The position numbers and the translations under genes were made by a program. Below the pieces are notes generated by a model that had not been told where the DNA came from, did no database searches, and saw only the letters and a program-made list of their open reading frames with translations. From JAODBJ01 sp963782465 (GTDB taxonomy: Bacteria > Actinomycetota > Acidimicrobiia > IMCC26256 > PALSA-610), in assembly GCA_963782465.1 (NCBI GenBank), contig CAWAJR010000007.1:248001-312000 (forward strand): 64,000 nucleotides of DNA, written 5' to 3'. Below, piece after piece: positions 16,621-25,173 of the stretch (within the stretch, counting starts at the first letter, position 1; each line of letters begins with the position of its first letter).

Positions 16621-17874
16621 TCAGCTCGCGCGGGCGGTGCGCGATCCGGCCTTCGACCGGTACATCGCGGCGTCGGCGGCGGCGATGAGCGCGTCGGCGG
16701 AGGTCTCGTGCTGCGCGAACGCGAGCCCGGTGGTGGCGCGTAACGCGATGTCGGTCCCGTCGACGCGGACCGTCGTCTGCAGCGCCCCACGAACCCGGTC
16801 GGCGAGTTCGCGCGCGACGAGTTCGTTCGTCACGCTCGGGCAGACGACGAGGAACTCGTCGCCGCCCAGCCGGCCGACCTTGTCGTCGCGGCGCAGCACG
16901 GCTTGCATGCGTTCGATGGCGGCGACGAGCACCGCATCGCCGGCCGCATGCCCGTAGCGGTCGTTCACGTGCTTGAAGTCGTCGAGGTCGACGTAGACGA
17001 CGGCCAGCCCATCAGCTGCCCGCGCGCCCTCGTCCAAGAGCAGTTCGAGGAGTTCGAGCGTCGCGGCGCGGTTCAGGCAACCGGTGAGCGCGTCGACGCT
17101 GGCGCGTATCTGCAGTTCGCGCCGGAGCCGTGCGCGCTCGGTCACGTCGCTCACGCAGCCGATCGCGCCCGTAACGGTGCCGTCGCTGTCGGTCAACGAT
17201 CGGAGGCTGATCATGCAGACCCGTGTGACCGGCTCCCCTTCGGGCGGCGCGAGCAGGAACCGGATTTCGAGGTCGTCGACCGCGTGGTCGCGCAGCGCCG
17301 ACGAAAGCGCCGAGTCGAACCGTTCCCGGTCGTCGTCGAGCACCGACGCGAACTGGGCGGCCGCGATCGCGGCAGGCGCCGCGTCGATGATGGCGTGCAA
17401 CCGGTCGTTCGTGAAGGTGACGTGGCCGTCGAGGTCGATCTGAAAAAGGCCGACCGGGAGTGCATCGGCGAGGCGGCTCAGGAGCTGCTTGCGCGCTCGC
17501 AGTTCTTCCTCGACGCTGACCTGGTCGATGGTGACACGGGTGATCGAGCTGAGCACCCGCGGGTCGTTCGGGTCGTCGAGCCGGTTCGTGTTCGTCGCCT
17601 CGACCCAGCGCCACGTACCGTCACCGTCGCGGTAGCGACCGCGCCAGGTCTTCGTCGCGCCCGGTTCGCTGATCATCTGGAACCACGCCGCGACGGCGCT
17701 GGGCTGGTCTTCGGGATGGATGAAGGTCGTCGACGGCACGCCGATGAGCTCGTCGGCGCGCCAGCCGAGCACCGCTTGCGGGTCGCCGTCGACCGCGACG
17801 ATGAGCGCCGCCTCGTTCCGTACGAGGACGCAACGAGGCGCGTCGTCGTCAGCGGTTGTCAGACCCTCGCGCAC
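16621..17874 (-). CDS. PAS-PAS-GGDEF diguanylate cyclase
   Basis: A 417-residue cytoplasmic signalling protein. Two PAS domains (about 15-120, with GRYRDGDGTWRWVEATNTNR, and about 135-245) are followed by a GGDEF domain (about 255-415). The active-site motif is intact (GRLGGDEFLVVC), and RRDD sits five residues before it, fitting the RxxD inhibitory site. It should make c-di-GMP from two GTP, controlled by a signal sensed by the PAS domains, and be subject to product inhibition. No transmembrane segment is seen, so the signal is intracellular. The start chosen is the one at 17874. Another GGDEF protein lies at 59558. Confidence 0.9.
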   Translation of the reverse strand: MREGLTTADDDAPRCVLVRNEAALIVAVDGDPQAVLGWRADELIGVPSTTFIHPEDQPSAVAAWFQMISEPGATKTWRGRYRDGDGTWRWVEATNTNRLDDPNDPRVLSSITRVTIDQVSVEEELRARKQLLSRLADALPVGLFQIDLDGHVTFTNDRLHAIIDAAPAAIAAAQFASVLDDDRERFDSALSSALRDHAVDDLEIRFLLAPPEGEPVTRVCMISLRSLTDSDGTVTGAIGCVSDVTERARLRRELQIRASVDALTGCLNRAATLELLELLLDEGARAADGLAVVYVDLDDFKHVNDRYGHAAGDAVLVAAIERMQAVLRRDDKVGRLGGDEFLVVCPSVTNELVARELADRVRGALQTTVRVDGTDIALRATTGLAFAQHETSADALIAAADAAMYRSKAGSRTARAS

Positions 17875-17922
17875 GCCTTTGCAACGACACGCCCGGGCCC
17901 GAACTTGACCGTCATTCGCTCA

Positions 17923-18153
17923 TCAGTTGCTTTCGACATAGATGCACGCGGCGGGGCACTCGTCGGCGGCTTCGACGACCGAATCCTCGAGCGATGGCGC
18001 CACCGTGAGGACGCCGGCCTCCCCTTCGGGCAGGAGCCGGTCTCCGTCGCGTACATAGGCGATCCCGCCGTCGACGAGCTCGAACACCTCGGGGCAGATC
18101 TCCTCGCAGATGCCGTTGCCGACGCAGGCCTTCTGATCAATCCAAACTCGCAT
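17923..18153 (-). CDS. Ferredoxin, single cluster (likely 3Fe-4S)
   Basis: A 76-residue electron carrier. CVGNGICEEICPEVFEL near the N-terminus and CPAACIYVE at the end give the pattern C-x5-C-x3-CP...CP. The position that would hold the second cysteine of a 4Fe-4S cluster is Asn, so a 3Fe-4S cluster is expected, as in mycobacterial ferredoxins that feed cytochromes P450. It starts at the ATG 18153 (MRVWIDQKACVG). No P450 gene lies in the window, so its partner is elsewhere. Confidence 0.9.
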   Translation of the reverse strand: MRVWIDQKACVGNGICEEICPEVFELVDGGIAYVRDGDRLLPEGEAGVLTVAPSLEDSVVEAADECPAACIYVESN

Positions 18154-18272
18154 GACCGCAACGGTACGAAGGCCGGTGCCAGAGCGCGGTAAAGCCAAGG
18201 TGAAGACTCCGGAAGAATCCTGGGCCGGCCCGAACGGGTCGCGTCGCCCGCGCCAGACGCGCATCCCTCGGT

Positions 18273-19792
18273 TCACGGCGCGTCGACGGCATGCCACGCC
18301 GACGCAACGCTGTCGGCCGGCGCCGCGGTCGTGTCGATCGTGATCGCGCCGTCCCAGGGTTCGAACCGCGCTCGCGATGCGACGACGATTCCGGCGTCGG
18401 CGTCGGACGCGTCGTTGCGGGCGCGCCGGCGTTCGGCGACGCGCGCGAGCGCGATGGGTTCCGGTGCGTCGCACCGCAGGCAGATCAGGTCGCTCGCGGT
18501 CCGATCGGCGACCGCGACGGCTCGCTGCCGCGACGCGGCCGACGACCACGACGCGTCGAGGATGACCGACGACCCGAGCGCCAACTTCGTCGCGGCGGCT
18601 TGGAGGAGCGTGTCGTAGACCCGGGTCGTGACATCGGCGCGGTAGAGGCCTGTGTCAAGTGGCACGGCGGCGTCGTCGAGCTCGCCCAGCCCCGCGATCT
18701 GCTTCCGTACGACATCGGAACGGACAACGGGCCAGCCGGTCGCGGCACCCAAACCGCGTGCCAGCGTCGACTTGCCGGTGCCGGGCGTTCCGCCGACGAG
18801 GACGAGGCGCACGCGACCGCGCCGCAACTGCCCGTGGGCGAGGTCCAGCAAGCCGCGAGCGCGCTCGAGTGCTCCTTGCCGGCCTTGCTCGTGGCGCACG
18901 CACGCGACCTTCGCCCGGACGACGGCGCGGTACGCGATGTACTGCGCCTCGAGTGAGGCCGGCCAGTCGTCGTTCGCCTCGGCCGCGTACCGTTCGAGGA
19001 AGCGGCGAGCCAGCTCGGGCCGTCCGAGACGTTCGAGGTCCATCGCGAGGAACGACACGTCGGCGAGGGTGTCGGTCCAGCAGAGCCGGTCGTCGAACGC
19101 GACACAGTCCAAGACCTTCGGGCCGGCGCTCGTGCAGAAGATGTCGTCGGCGAGCAGGTCGCCGTGGCCGTCGCACGCATGCCCACCGGCGATACGGAGG
19201 TCGAACAGTTCACGCCGACCGGCGAGGAAGCGGCGAGCGAGCGCCCGGACGTCGCGGTACGGGGCGTCGCCGAGCAGACCGGCACGATGTTCCAACTCGC
19301 CGAGCTCGCGTTCCCATGCCGCGGCGACGGAATCGCGGGTCGCGGCCGCGTCGATCTCGGCGCCCGCGCCGCGGCTTCGTGCACGCGCGCGATGTCGCTC
19401 GCGAGCAGGTCGAGACAGGGCCACACCCCGTCGTCGCCGGCGCGGGCGAGCGACGCCAGCCGGCGGTCTTCCGGCATACGGCGCATCACCACGACGTGGT
19501 CGACGACTCGCCCTCCGGCATCGGTCACCGGCAACACGCCGAGGTACACGTCCGGCGCGAACCGTCGGTTGCGCGCGAACTCGCGTTCGCAGTCGCGGAG
19601 TCGCAGTTCAGGAGTCGAAAGGTCGACGAACGGCAACGCCACGTTCTTCTTCAGCTTGTAGACGCGATCGCCCTGCAACGCCACGATCGAGATGTGGGTC
19701 TCGACCAGCTCGATCGGCGATCCCGGATCGAGCCGGCGCCGCCAATCGACGAGCTCCCCTCGCTGCACGTCGATCGGCGGGCCGCCGGCCAC
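18273..19792 (-). CDS. Two-domain APH-like / P-loop kinase (Rv2004c-like), frameshifted
   Basis: A cytosolic protein of about 506 residues after frame correction. The N-terminal half (from the GTG at 19792) has an APH/COG2187-like domain with VYKLKKNVALPFVDLST and, further on, CDGHGDLLADDIF, the catalytic loop HGD. The C-terminal third is a P-loop kinase with GTPGTGKSTLARGL and a DASWSS segment. The frame changes between 19360 and 19380 (HEAAAR to GAGAEIDAAATRD), consistent with one missing base. It starts 14 bases after the UspA stop. The same pair, UspA then this kinase, forms part of the DosR dormancy regulon in M. tuberculosis (Rv2005c-Rv2004c). The substrate is unknown. Confidence 0.85.
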
Positions 19793-19806
19793 GATGGCGC
19801 GCCGGG

Positions 19807-20247
19807 TCAGGTCTCGGGCGGTGGGACGACGACCACCGGGCAGGGTGCGTGATGGATCACCGTCTGGCTGACCGAACCGAGCAGCAGGCCCATGAAACCG
19901 CCGCGGCCCCGGGTGCCGACGACGAGCATGTCGGCGCCTTTCGCGAGCTCGATCAGCGTGTGCGGGGCGGCTTCCCCGCATACCAGGACCGTGTTCATCT
20001 TCACGTCTTCGGTGTGTTCCGTCTCGACGGCGTGTTCGAGAATCGCGCGTGCATCCTCCTCGAACGCCGCCGGGTCGAGGATGGGGGACGGCCCGAAGGG
20101 GGTCGCACCGATGTAGGGGAAATGCCAGACGTGGACGACGTCGAGGGGTTCGTTGCGCCGTCTGGCCTCATCGATCGCCCACCGAAGCGCGTGCTGCGAG
20201 CCTTCTGAACCGTCAATCCCGACGACGATACGCGGCATGAAACTCAC
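19807..20247 (-). CDS. Universal stress protein, UspA family
   Basis: A 146-residue cytosolic single-domain Usp. It begins PRIVVGIDGSEGSQHALRWA and carries the ATP-binding signature G-x2-G-x9-G-S as GTRGRGGFMGLLLGSVSQ, followed by CPVVVVPP. Both mark the ATP-binding Usp class. The ATG at 20247 or 20238 could start it. It is the first gene of a two-gene unit with the downstream kinase. A DosR-like dyad lies 106 bases upstream (20353-20366), so induction under hypoxia or slow growth is likely by analogy with mycobacteria. Confidence 0.9.
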   Translation of the reverse strand: MSFMPRIVVGIDGSEGSQHALRWAIDEARRRNEPLDVVHVWHFPYIGATPFGPSPILDPAAFEEDARAILEHAVETEHTEDVKMNTVLVCGEAAPHTLIELAKGADMLVVGTRGRGGFMGLLLGSVSQTVIHHAPCPVVVVPPPET

Positions 20248-20352
20248 CTTCTGTCAAACCTGTGCACATCCTCGTGCCCTCTTGGCGATCTTGCCGTCTC
20301 AACCGTGCACTGATCGGCGGGCAACGTTCAGGTCCACGCGTTCGTTCCGGTG

Positions 20353-20366
20353 AGGACTTTCGTCCC
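20353..20366. promoter_or_regulatory. DosR/DevR-like operator
   Basis: AGGACTTTCGTCCC, 12 of 13 informative bases of the mycobacterial DosR box GGGACTTTNGTCCC. It lies between divergent UspA (start 20247) and the small gene at 20483. A further near-dyad of AGGGCCC/GGGCCCT follows at about 20379-20406. Confidence 0.55.
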
Positions 20367-20482
20367 GGTCACGTTTCAAGGGCCCCCGCCAGGGCGTTTG
20401 GGCCCTCACCGTTGCCTGCTTCAGGCCCTGTCGCGGGGCCCTGGAGTCCTGATACTCGCCATGACGAACCGAGAGGGCCACC

Positions 20483-20767
20483 ATGGAAAGACTGAGGCAC
20501 GTTCCCACGCTCTTCGTGCACGGCAAGGTCGAGGCAGCCGAGGTTCAGTACGCGCTCCGGAGTTTCGAGGCGGCGCATCTTCCTCCTGACCACGGAATGG
20601 TCTGGCTCGAGGTCGACGACGACGGGTCATGTCACGTTGCGATCGAGTACGGCGGCGGTGCGAACCGTCTCCGGGTCGACTCGCGGGGCCCTTCGATCCC
20701 GTCACTCATCGACGAATGCGTCGCCGACGTGCTGCGGGGGCTCGGCGCCGCCGTCCCCACGAGCTGA
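20483..20767 (+). CDS. Small hypothetical protein
   Basis: A 94-residue soluble protein of unknown role. GAGAGG precedes the ATG at 20483. The sequence is a compact alpha/beta pattern (PTLFVHGKVEAAEVQYALRS, then MVWLEVDDDGSCHVAIEYG) with no catalytic motif. It is divergent from UspA and shares the intergenic region with the DosR-like box, so it may respond to the same signal. The next gene starts 12 bases after its stop. Confidence 0.7.
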   Translation: MERLRHVPTLFVHGKVEAAEVQYALRSFEAAHLPPDHGMVWLEVDDDGSCHVAIEYGGGANRLRVDSRGPSIPSLIDECVADVLRGLGAAVPTS

Positions 20768-20778
20768 GAGGCCCCCCG

Positions 20779-21258
20779 TTGACCCCGGTGCACGCCGAGG
20801 CCGGCGACCGGCCGGAAGCGTCGGCGCGGGACGAGTCGCGGCAAGCGCACCGTGCCCGCCGGGCGCGCCGGATCGCGGCGATCTACGGCATCGGCGCCCT
20901 GGTCGTGATCGCGTGGGACACCCATCTCGGGTTGTCGCTCCCGGACCGCAACATGGCGCAACACTGGAACGCGGTGTGGGTCGGGTTCGACGGGATGATC
21001 GTGGTCATGCTCGCGCTGACCGCCTGGCGCCTCGCCCATCGCGACCGCCGCGTCGTGGCGCCGGCCGTCGCGACCGCGACGCTGATGTTCGTCGACGCCT
21101 GGGCGGACATCACGACCTCCGCCCGCCGGGACTTGTGGCAGTCGATCCTGCTCGCCGTCGTGCTCGAGATCCCCGTCGGTATCGTCTCGCTCGTCGTCGC
21201 GCACCGCGCCCTCGCCGCCCTGACCGACGTCACGCGGCCGGCACCCGAGCGGGGGTGA
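20779..21258 (+). CDS. Small four-helix membrane protein
   Basis: A 159-residue protein with a charged N-terminus and about four apolar helices (IAAIYGIGALVVIAW; WVGFDGMIVVMLALTAW; VVAPAVATATLMFVDAW; ILLAVVLEIPVGIVSLVV). It resembles uncharacterised actinobacterial membrane proteins; I know no function. The TTG at 20779 is chosen because GAGAGG lies seven bases upstream; GTG at 20788 is the alternative. Its last 29 bases overlap the end of the carbamate kinase gene on the opposite strand. Confidence 0.65.
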   Translation: MTPVHAEAGDRPEASARDESRQAHRARRARRIAAIYGIGALVVIAWDTHLGLSLPDRNMAQHWNAVWVGFDGMIVVMLALTAWRLAHRDRRVVAPAVATATLMFVDAWADITTSARRDLWQSILLAVVLEIPVGIVSLVVAHRALAALTDVTRPAPERG

Positions 21259-22150
21259 TGATCGTTCCGGCGTCACCGGCGACGATCGCGTGCACATCGC
21301 CCAGTGCCCCGATCGCCGCCGTCTTGCCGGTTGTCTCGACGAACCTGGTGGCCGCGTCGACCTTCGGGCCCATCGATCCCGCCGGGAAGTGGAAGCGAGC
21401 GAGCTGAGGCGGCGTCGTCCGATGGATCGACTGCGCCGAGGGCAGGCCGAAATCGACCTGCACGCTCGAGACGTCGGTGAGCAACAAGAGCAGGTCGGCG
21501 TGGAGCGACACCGCGAGGAGGGCCGCGGTCGCGTCCTTGTCGACGACGGCTTCCACGCCGAGGAGGCCGGAGCCCGTCTGCACGACGGGGACGCCGCCGC
21601 CGCCCGCGCAGATCACGACGACGTTGCCGGCCAGCAGCCGGTGGATGAGCGCGGCCTCGACGATGCCGACCGGCCGCGGCGACGGGACGACCCGCCGCCA
21701 ACGGGTGCCGTCGGGCGCGACGGTCCACCCGTGCGCGGCGGCGAGCAGCCGAGCCTGTTGCTCCGTGTAGACGGCGCCCACGAACTTCGTCGGCTCGCCG
21801 AATGCCGGATCATCGGCGTCGACGAGTGTCTGCGTCACGACGCCGGCGACCTCGCGGCCATCGAGCGCGTTCTCGAACGCCTGCACCAGCCAGTAACCGA
21901 TCATCCCCTGCGTTTGCGCGCCGAGGACATCGAGCGGGTAGGGGCGAGTGAGCGTGCGATCATCGGCGCTCTCGATCGCGAGGAGGCCCACCTGGGGGCC
22001 GTTGCCATGCGTCACGACAAGTTCGTGCGTCCGTGCGAGCGGCGCGAGCGCGTCGACCGCGCCGTCGATGTGATGCTTCTGGAGATCGGCGTCGGGCGGG
22101 TCGCCGCGGAGCAGCAAGGCATTGCCGCCGAGGGCGGCGACGATTCTCAT
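21230..22150 (-). CDS. arcC: Carbamate kinase
   Basis: A 306-residue cytosolic kinase that converts carbamoyl phosphate and ADP to ATP, CO2 and ammonia, the energy-yielding last step of the arginine deiminase pathway. It shows MRIVAALGGNALL at the start, VVTHGNGPQVGLL, VVICAGGGGVPVV near 205 and VVDKDATAALLA near 230, all hallmarks of the amino-acid-kinase fold in this family, and GSMGPKVDAA near the end. The start ATG at 22150 lies two bases after the carbamoyltransferase stop. It is the last gene of the operon and converges with 29 bases of overlap on a plus-strand membrane protein. Confidence 0.95.
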   Translation of the reverse strand: MRIVAALGGNALLLRGDPPDADLQKHHIDGAVDALAPLARTHELVVTHGNGPQVGLLAIESADDRTLTRPYPLDVLGAQTQGMIGYWLVQAFENALDGREVAGVVTQTLVDADDPAFGEPTKFVGAVYTEQQARLLAAAHGWTVAPDGTRWRRVVPSPRPVGIVEAALIHRLLAGNVVVICAGGGGVPVVQTGSGLLGVEAVVDKDATAALLAVSLHADLLLLLTDVSSVQVDFGLPSAQSIHRTTPPQLARFHFPAGSMGPKVDAATRFVETTGKTAAIGALGDVHAIVAGDAGTIITPARVPAA

Positions 22151-22152
22151 GG

Positions 22153-23154
22153 TCAACCTCCGAGCGTGGCGACCATGATCGCCTTGATCGTGTGCATGCG
22201 GTTCTCCGCCTGGTCGAACACGATCGAGTGATCCGATTCGAACACCTCGTCCGTCACCTCGAGACCGTCGAGGCCGGTCTCCGCGTACAGCTCCTCGCCG
22301 AGGCCGGTGTCGTGGTTGTGCAGCGCCGGCAAGCAGTGCATGAAGCGGACGTCGGGGTTGTGGGTCTGGGCAATGACGCGCCGGTTCACCTGGTACGGCA
22401 GCAGCAGCTTGATCCGTTCGGTCCAGCTGCCGGCCGGTTCGCCCATCGACACCCACACATCCGTGTACAAGAAGTCGACGCCGTCGACCGCGGGGCCGAT
22501 GTCGTCGGTCACGCATACCCGCGCCCCGGTGTCGGCGGCGATCTTCCCGGCCTGCTCCAAGAGGTCGTCGTCGGGCCAGAGACTGACCGGGGCGGCGATG
22601 CGGACGTCCATACCGAGCAGCGCGCCGGTGACGAGCAGCGATCGGGCCGTGTTGTTCCGGCCGTCGCCGAGGTAGCAGTAGGAGATCTCTCGCCCGGGTT
22701 TGGCCGCGTGTTCGCGCATCGTGAGCATGTCGGCGAGCATCTGGGTCGGGTGCCATTCATCGGTGAGGCCGTTCCACACCGGGACGCCGGCGTAACGGCC
22801 GAGCGTCTCGACCCGTTCCTGACCGAAGCCGCGGTACTCGATGCCGTCGTACATGCGGCCGAGCACCCGAGCGGTGTCCTTGATCGTCTCCTTCTCGCCG
22901 AGTTGCGAACCACCCGGGCCGAGGTACGTCACGTGGGCACCCTGGTCGTGGGCGGCAACCTCGAACGCGCAACGCGTGCGCGTCGAGGCCTTCTCGAAGA
23001 TGAGCGCGATATTGCGCCCCTCGAGGCGGCGTTGTTCCGTTCCGGCGCGCTTGGCCGCCTTCAAGCCGGCCGCCAGATCGATCAACGCGACGAGCTCGTC
23101 GCCGCGAAAGTCGAGTTCTTTCAGGAAGTTCCGCCCGAAGAATTCTCGGTACAT
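22153..23154 (-). CDS. arcB: Ornithine carbamoyltransferase, catabolic type
   Basis: A 333-residue cytosolic enzyme interconverting ornithine plus carbamoyl phosphate and citrulline plus phosphate. The carbamoyl-phosphate site is FEKASTRTRCAFE (about 54-66), and the ornithine loop with catalytic Cys is FMHCLPALHN near 270. The length and the N-terminal FGRNFLKELDF fit the catabolic ArcB branch. It lies 15 bases after ArcA and two bases before carbamate kinase, so its job is phosphorolysis of citrulline. The start is the ATG at 23154. Confidence 0.95.
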   Translation of the reverse strand: MYREFFGRNFLKELDFRGDELVALIDLAAGLKAAKRAGTEQRRLEGRNIALIFEKASTRTRCAFEVAAHDQGAHVTYLGPGGSQLGEKETIKDTARVLGRMYDGIEYRGFGQERVETLGRYAGVPVWNGLTDEWHPTQMLADMLTMREHAAKPGREISYCYLGDGRNNTARSLLVTGALLGMDVRIAAPVSLWPDDDLLEQAGKIAADTGARVCVTDDIGPAVDGVDFLYTDVWVSMGEPAGSWTERIKLLLPYQVNRRVIAQTHNPDVRFMHCLPALHNHDTGLGEELYAETGLDGLEVTDEVFESDHSIVFDQAENRMHTIKAIMVATLGG

Positions 23155-23169
23155 GAGCCTGCCTTTCCC

Positions 23170-24393
23170 TCAAGCGGCGTCGCGCGCGATGGGGCACGTC
23201 ATGCAACGCGGGCCACCTCGCCCGCGGCCGAGCTCACTCCCACGCACGCTCACGACCTCGATGCCGTTGCGGCGCAGCATCGTGTTCGTGGTGACGTTCC
23301 GGTCGTAACCGAACACCACGCCCGGAGCGACCGCGAGGAAGTTGGTGCCGTCGTCCCATTGCTCGCGTTCTGCCGCGCGCACGTCTTCGTCGGCCTTCAG
23401 CACCGTGACCTTGTCGACCTCCAGTGCTTCGGCGATGGTGACCCACAGGTCGGCGTTGCGGGTGACCCGTTCCGTTCCGGGTTCGTCTCCGCGTGCGAGC
23501 GTCCACGATCGCAACTCGCGATCGAGGTAGGGGTAGACGACGAAGGTGTTGGTGTCGACCATGCTCATCAGCGTGTCGAGGTGCATGAACGCATGCGACC
23601 GTGGCAACTCGATGGCGATGACCCGGTCGGCGACATCGCGAGCGAACAGTGCCCGCGCGATGATTTCGACCGCCATCGGCGTCGTGCGTTCACCCATCCC
23701 GATCAGCACGGTCCGGTGCCCGAGCACGTGCACGTCGCCACCCTCGATCGACGCCGGCAGGTGATCGCTCTCGTCGCCGCCGTACCAGACGTCGAAGTCG
23801 GCGCCGGCGAATCGGGGATGGAACCGGTACATGGCGCGGCTGTGCAGCGTTTCGCGCCGCCGCGCCGGTTTCGCCATCGGGTTGATCGAAACCCCGCCGT
23901 AGATCCAGCACGAGTTGTCGCGCTGGAAGAGATGGTTCGGCAGGGGTGGCAGCACGAAATCGTCGGCGTTCAGCATGCTCCACGTGAGGCTGTCGACCCG
24001 TGCCGGGTGCAGGTCGCCCTTGAGGACGCCGCCGATCAGGTACTCGCTCAACGAGTGGCCGTCGGCGTCGTCGAACAGCTTCCGCAACGGCCGGACGAGG
24101 CCCGGGCCGACCATTTCGGGGGTGCACAACCGGTCGAGCACGTACGCGCGCCCCTCGGGGAGTTCGAGCGTCTCGGCAAAGAGCGTGCCGAAGTCGGAGA
24201 CGACCACACCCTTGTCGCGCAGCGCGCTCGTGAACGCGTCGTGTTCCTCGCGGGCGCGGGCCGCCCACATCACGTCGTCGAACAAGAGGTCTCTGATGTT
24301 GTTGGGCGTGAGCCGCGACAACTCCAGGCCAGGCCGGTGGAGGATGGCCTCGCGTAGTTTTCCGACTTCCGAAGAGACACCGAGAACCGTCAC
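23170..24393 (-). CDS. arcA: Arginine deiminase
   Basis: A 407-residue guanidino-modifying enzyme that hydrolyses arginine to citrulline and ammonia. The catalytic elements are present: EGGDVHV (Glu of the triad), SHAFMHLDTLMSMVD (His-x-Asp) and the C-terminal Cys loop GGPRCMTCPIARD. EYLIGG and NHLFQRDNSCW are also typical. The start is a GTG at 24393, sharing the overlap GTGA with the stop of the upstream DDAH gene, so the two are translationally coupled. It is the committing enzyme of the operon. Confidence 0.95.
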   Translation of the reverse strand: MTVLGVSSEVGKLREAILHRPGLELSRLTPNNIRDLLFDDVMWAARAREEHDAFTSALRDKGVVVSDFGTLFAETLELPEGRAYVLDRLCTPEMVGPGLVRPLRKLFDDADGHSLSEYLIGGVLKGDLHPARVDSLTWSMLNADDFVLPPLPNHLFQRDNSCWIYGGVSINPMAKPARRRETLHSRAMYRFHPRFAGADFDVWYGGDESDHLPASIEGGDVHVLGHRTVLIGMGERTTPMAVEIIARALFARDVADRVIAIELPRSHAFMHLDTLMSMVDTNTFVVYPYLDRELRSWTLARGDEPGTERVTRNADLWVTIAEALEVDKVTVLKADEDVRAAEREQWDDGTNFLAVAPGVVFGYDRNVTTNTMLRRNGIEVVSVRGSELGRGRGGPRCMTCPIARDAA

Positions 24394-25166
24394 TGCACCC
24401 ACTCCCTCAACCGAACCGACAGGCAGGTGACACAACCTTCGAGCTTTTCGAACTCGCCGATGTCGACGGCGACGGGTTCGTAACCGAGGTCGGCGAACAA
24501 CGCCGCGCTGCGCGGGCAGTCGGAAGCCATGAGGAGCTTCGCACCGCCGAGCAGCACGACGTGCGCGCCCGATTCCTCGGGGACGGGCACGAACCGGGGG
24601 AAGAACGCCGGGTCGTCGACGAGCGGCGGGTACCCGATGATCGAACCGTCGGGGAGCGCGGTGACCGCCGACTTCAGGTGCAGCACCTTCGTCAGGGGCA
24701 CCGCCACGACCGTCGCCCCGAGCGGCTCGAGGACCGATCGCAGTTGACGTACCCCTTCGGCGTTCGTCCGTCCCCCGCGGCCCACGTAAACCGTCGCGCC
24801 CACTTTGAGCACGTCGCCGCCGTCGAGCGTTCCCGGCGCCCGGACCCGGTTGATGGAACACCCGAGGTCTTCGACGATTTTCTCGACGCCGAAGACCTCG
24901 GGTTTGCGGGCATCCGCGCCCGGGCGCGTGATGACCGCCACGTTGCGGTACATGACGACCGTGTCTTCGACGAACACGGCGTCAGGGCAATCGTCGGCGG
25001 GGGGCACCTCGACGGTGCGCCACCCGGCACCTTCCATCGCGCCGACGTACCGCTCCCATTGCTCGCAGGCGAGCCGGTAGTCGATCGGCGTGCGATCGAT
25101 GTGCGTGACGATTCCTTCGTCGAGCCTCGGGCCGGGCCGGCGAACGAGCGCAACGTGGTTCTTCAT
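24390..25166 (-). CDS. Dimethylargininase-like hydrolase (DDAH)
   Basis: A 258-residue penteine-fold hydrolase. The family cleaves N-omega-methylated arginines to citrulline and methylamines. The triad is visible as DAVFVEDT (Glu), KVLHLKSAV (His) and GCVTCLSV (Cys near the C-terminus). The fold is shared with arginine deiminase but the protein is much shorter, as expected for DDAH. It starts at the ATG 25166, eight bases after the transporter stop, and overlaps the ArcA start by four bases. Its place inside an arginine deiminase operon suggests that methylarginines also feed citrulline into the pathway. A different guanidine substrate cannot be excluded. Confidence 0.85.
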   Translation of the reverse strand: MKNHVALVRRPGPRLDEGIVTHIDRTPIDYRLACEQWERYVGAMEGAGWRTVEVPPADDCPDAVFVEDTVVMYRNVAVITRPGADARKPEVFGVEKIVEDLGCSINRVRAPGTLDGGDVLKVGATVYVGRGGRTNAEGVRQLRSVLEPLGATVVAVPLTKVLHLKSAVTALPDGSIIGYPPLVDDPAFFPRFVPVPEESGAHVVLLGGAKLLMASDCPRSAALFADLGYEPVAVDIGEFEKLEGCVTCLSVRLREWVQ

Positions 25167-25173
25167 GGTGCTG

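Noticed and set aside
22033..24357. 774-codon plus-strand frame opposite OTC and ArcA
   Set aside because: Antisense of two unmistakable enzymes; composition typical of GC-driven shadows.
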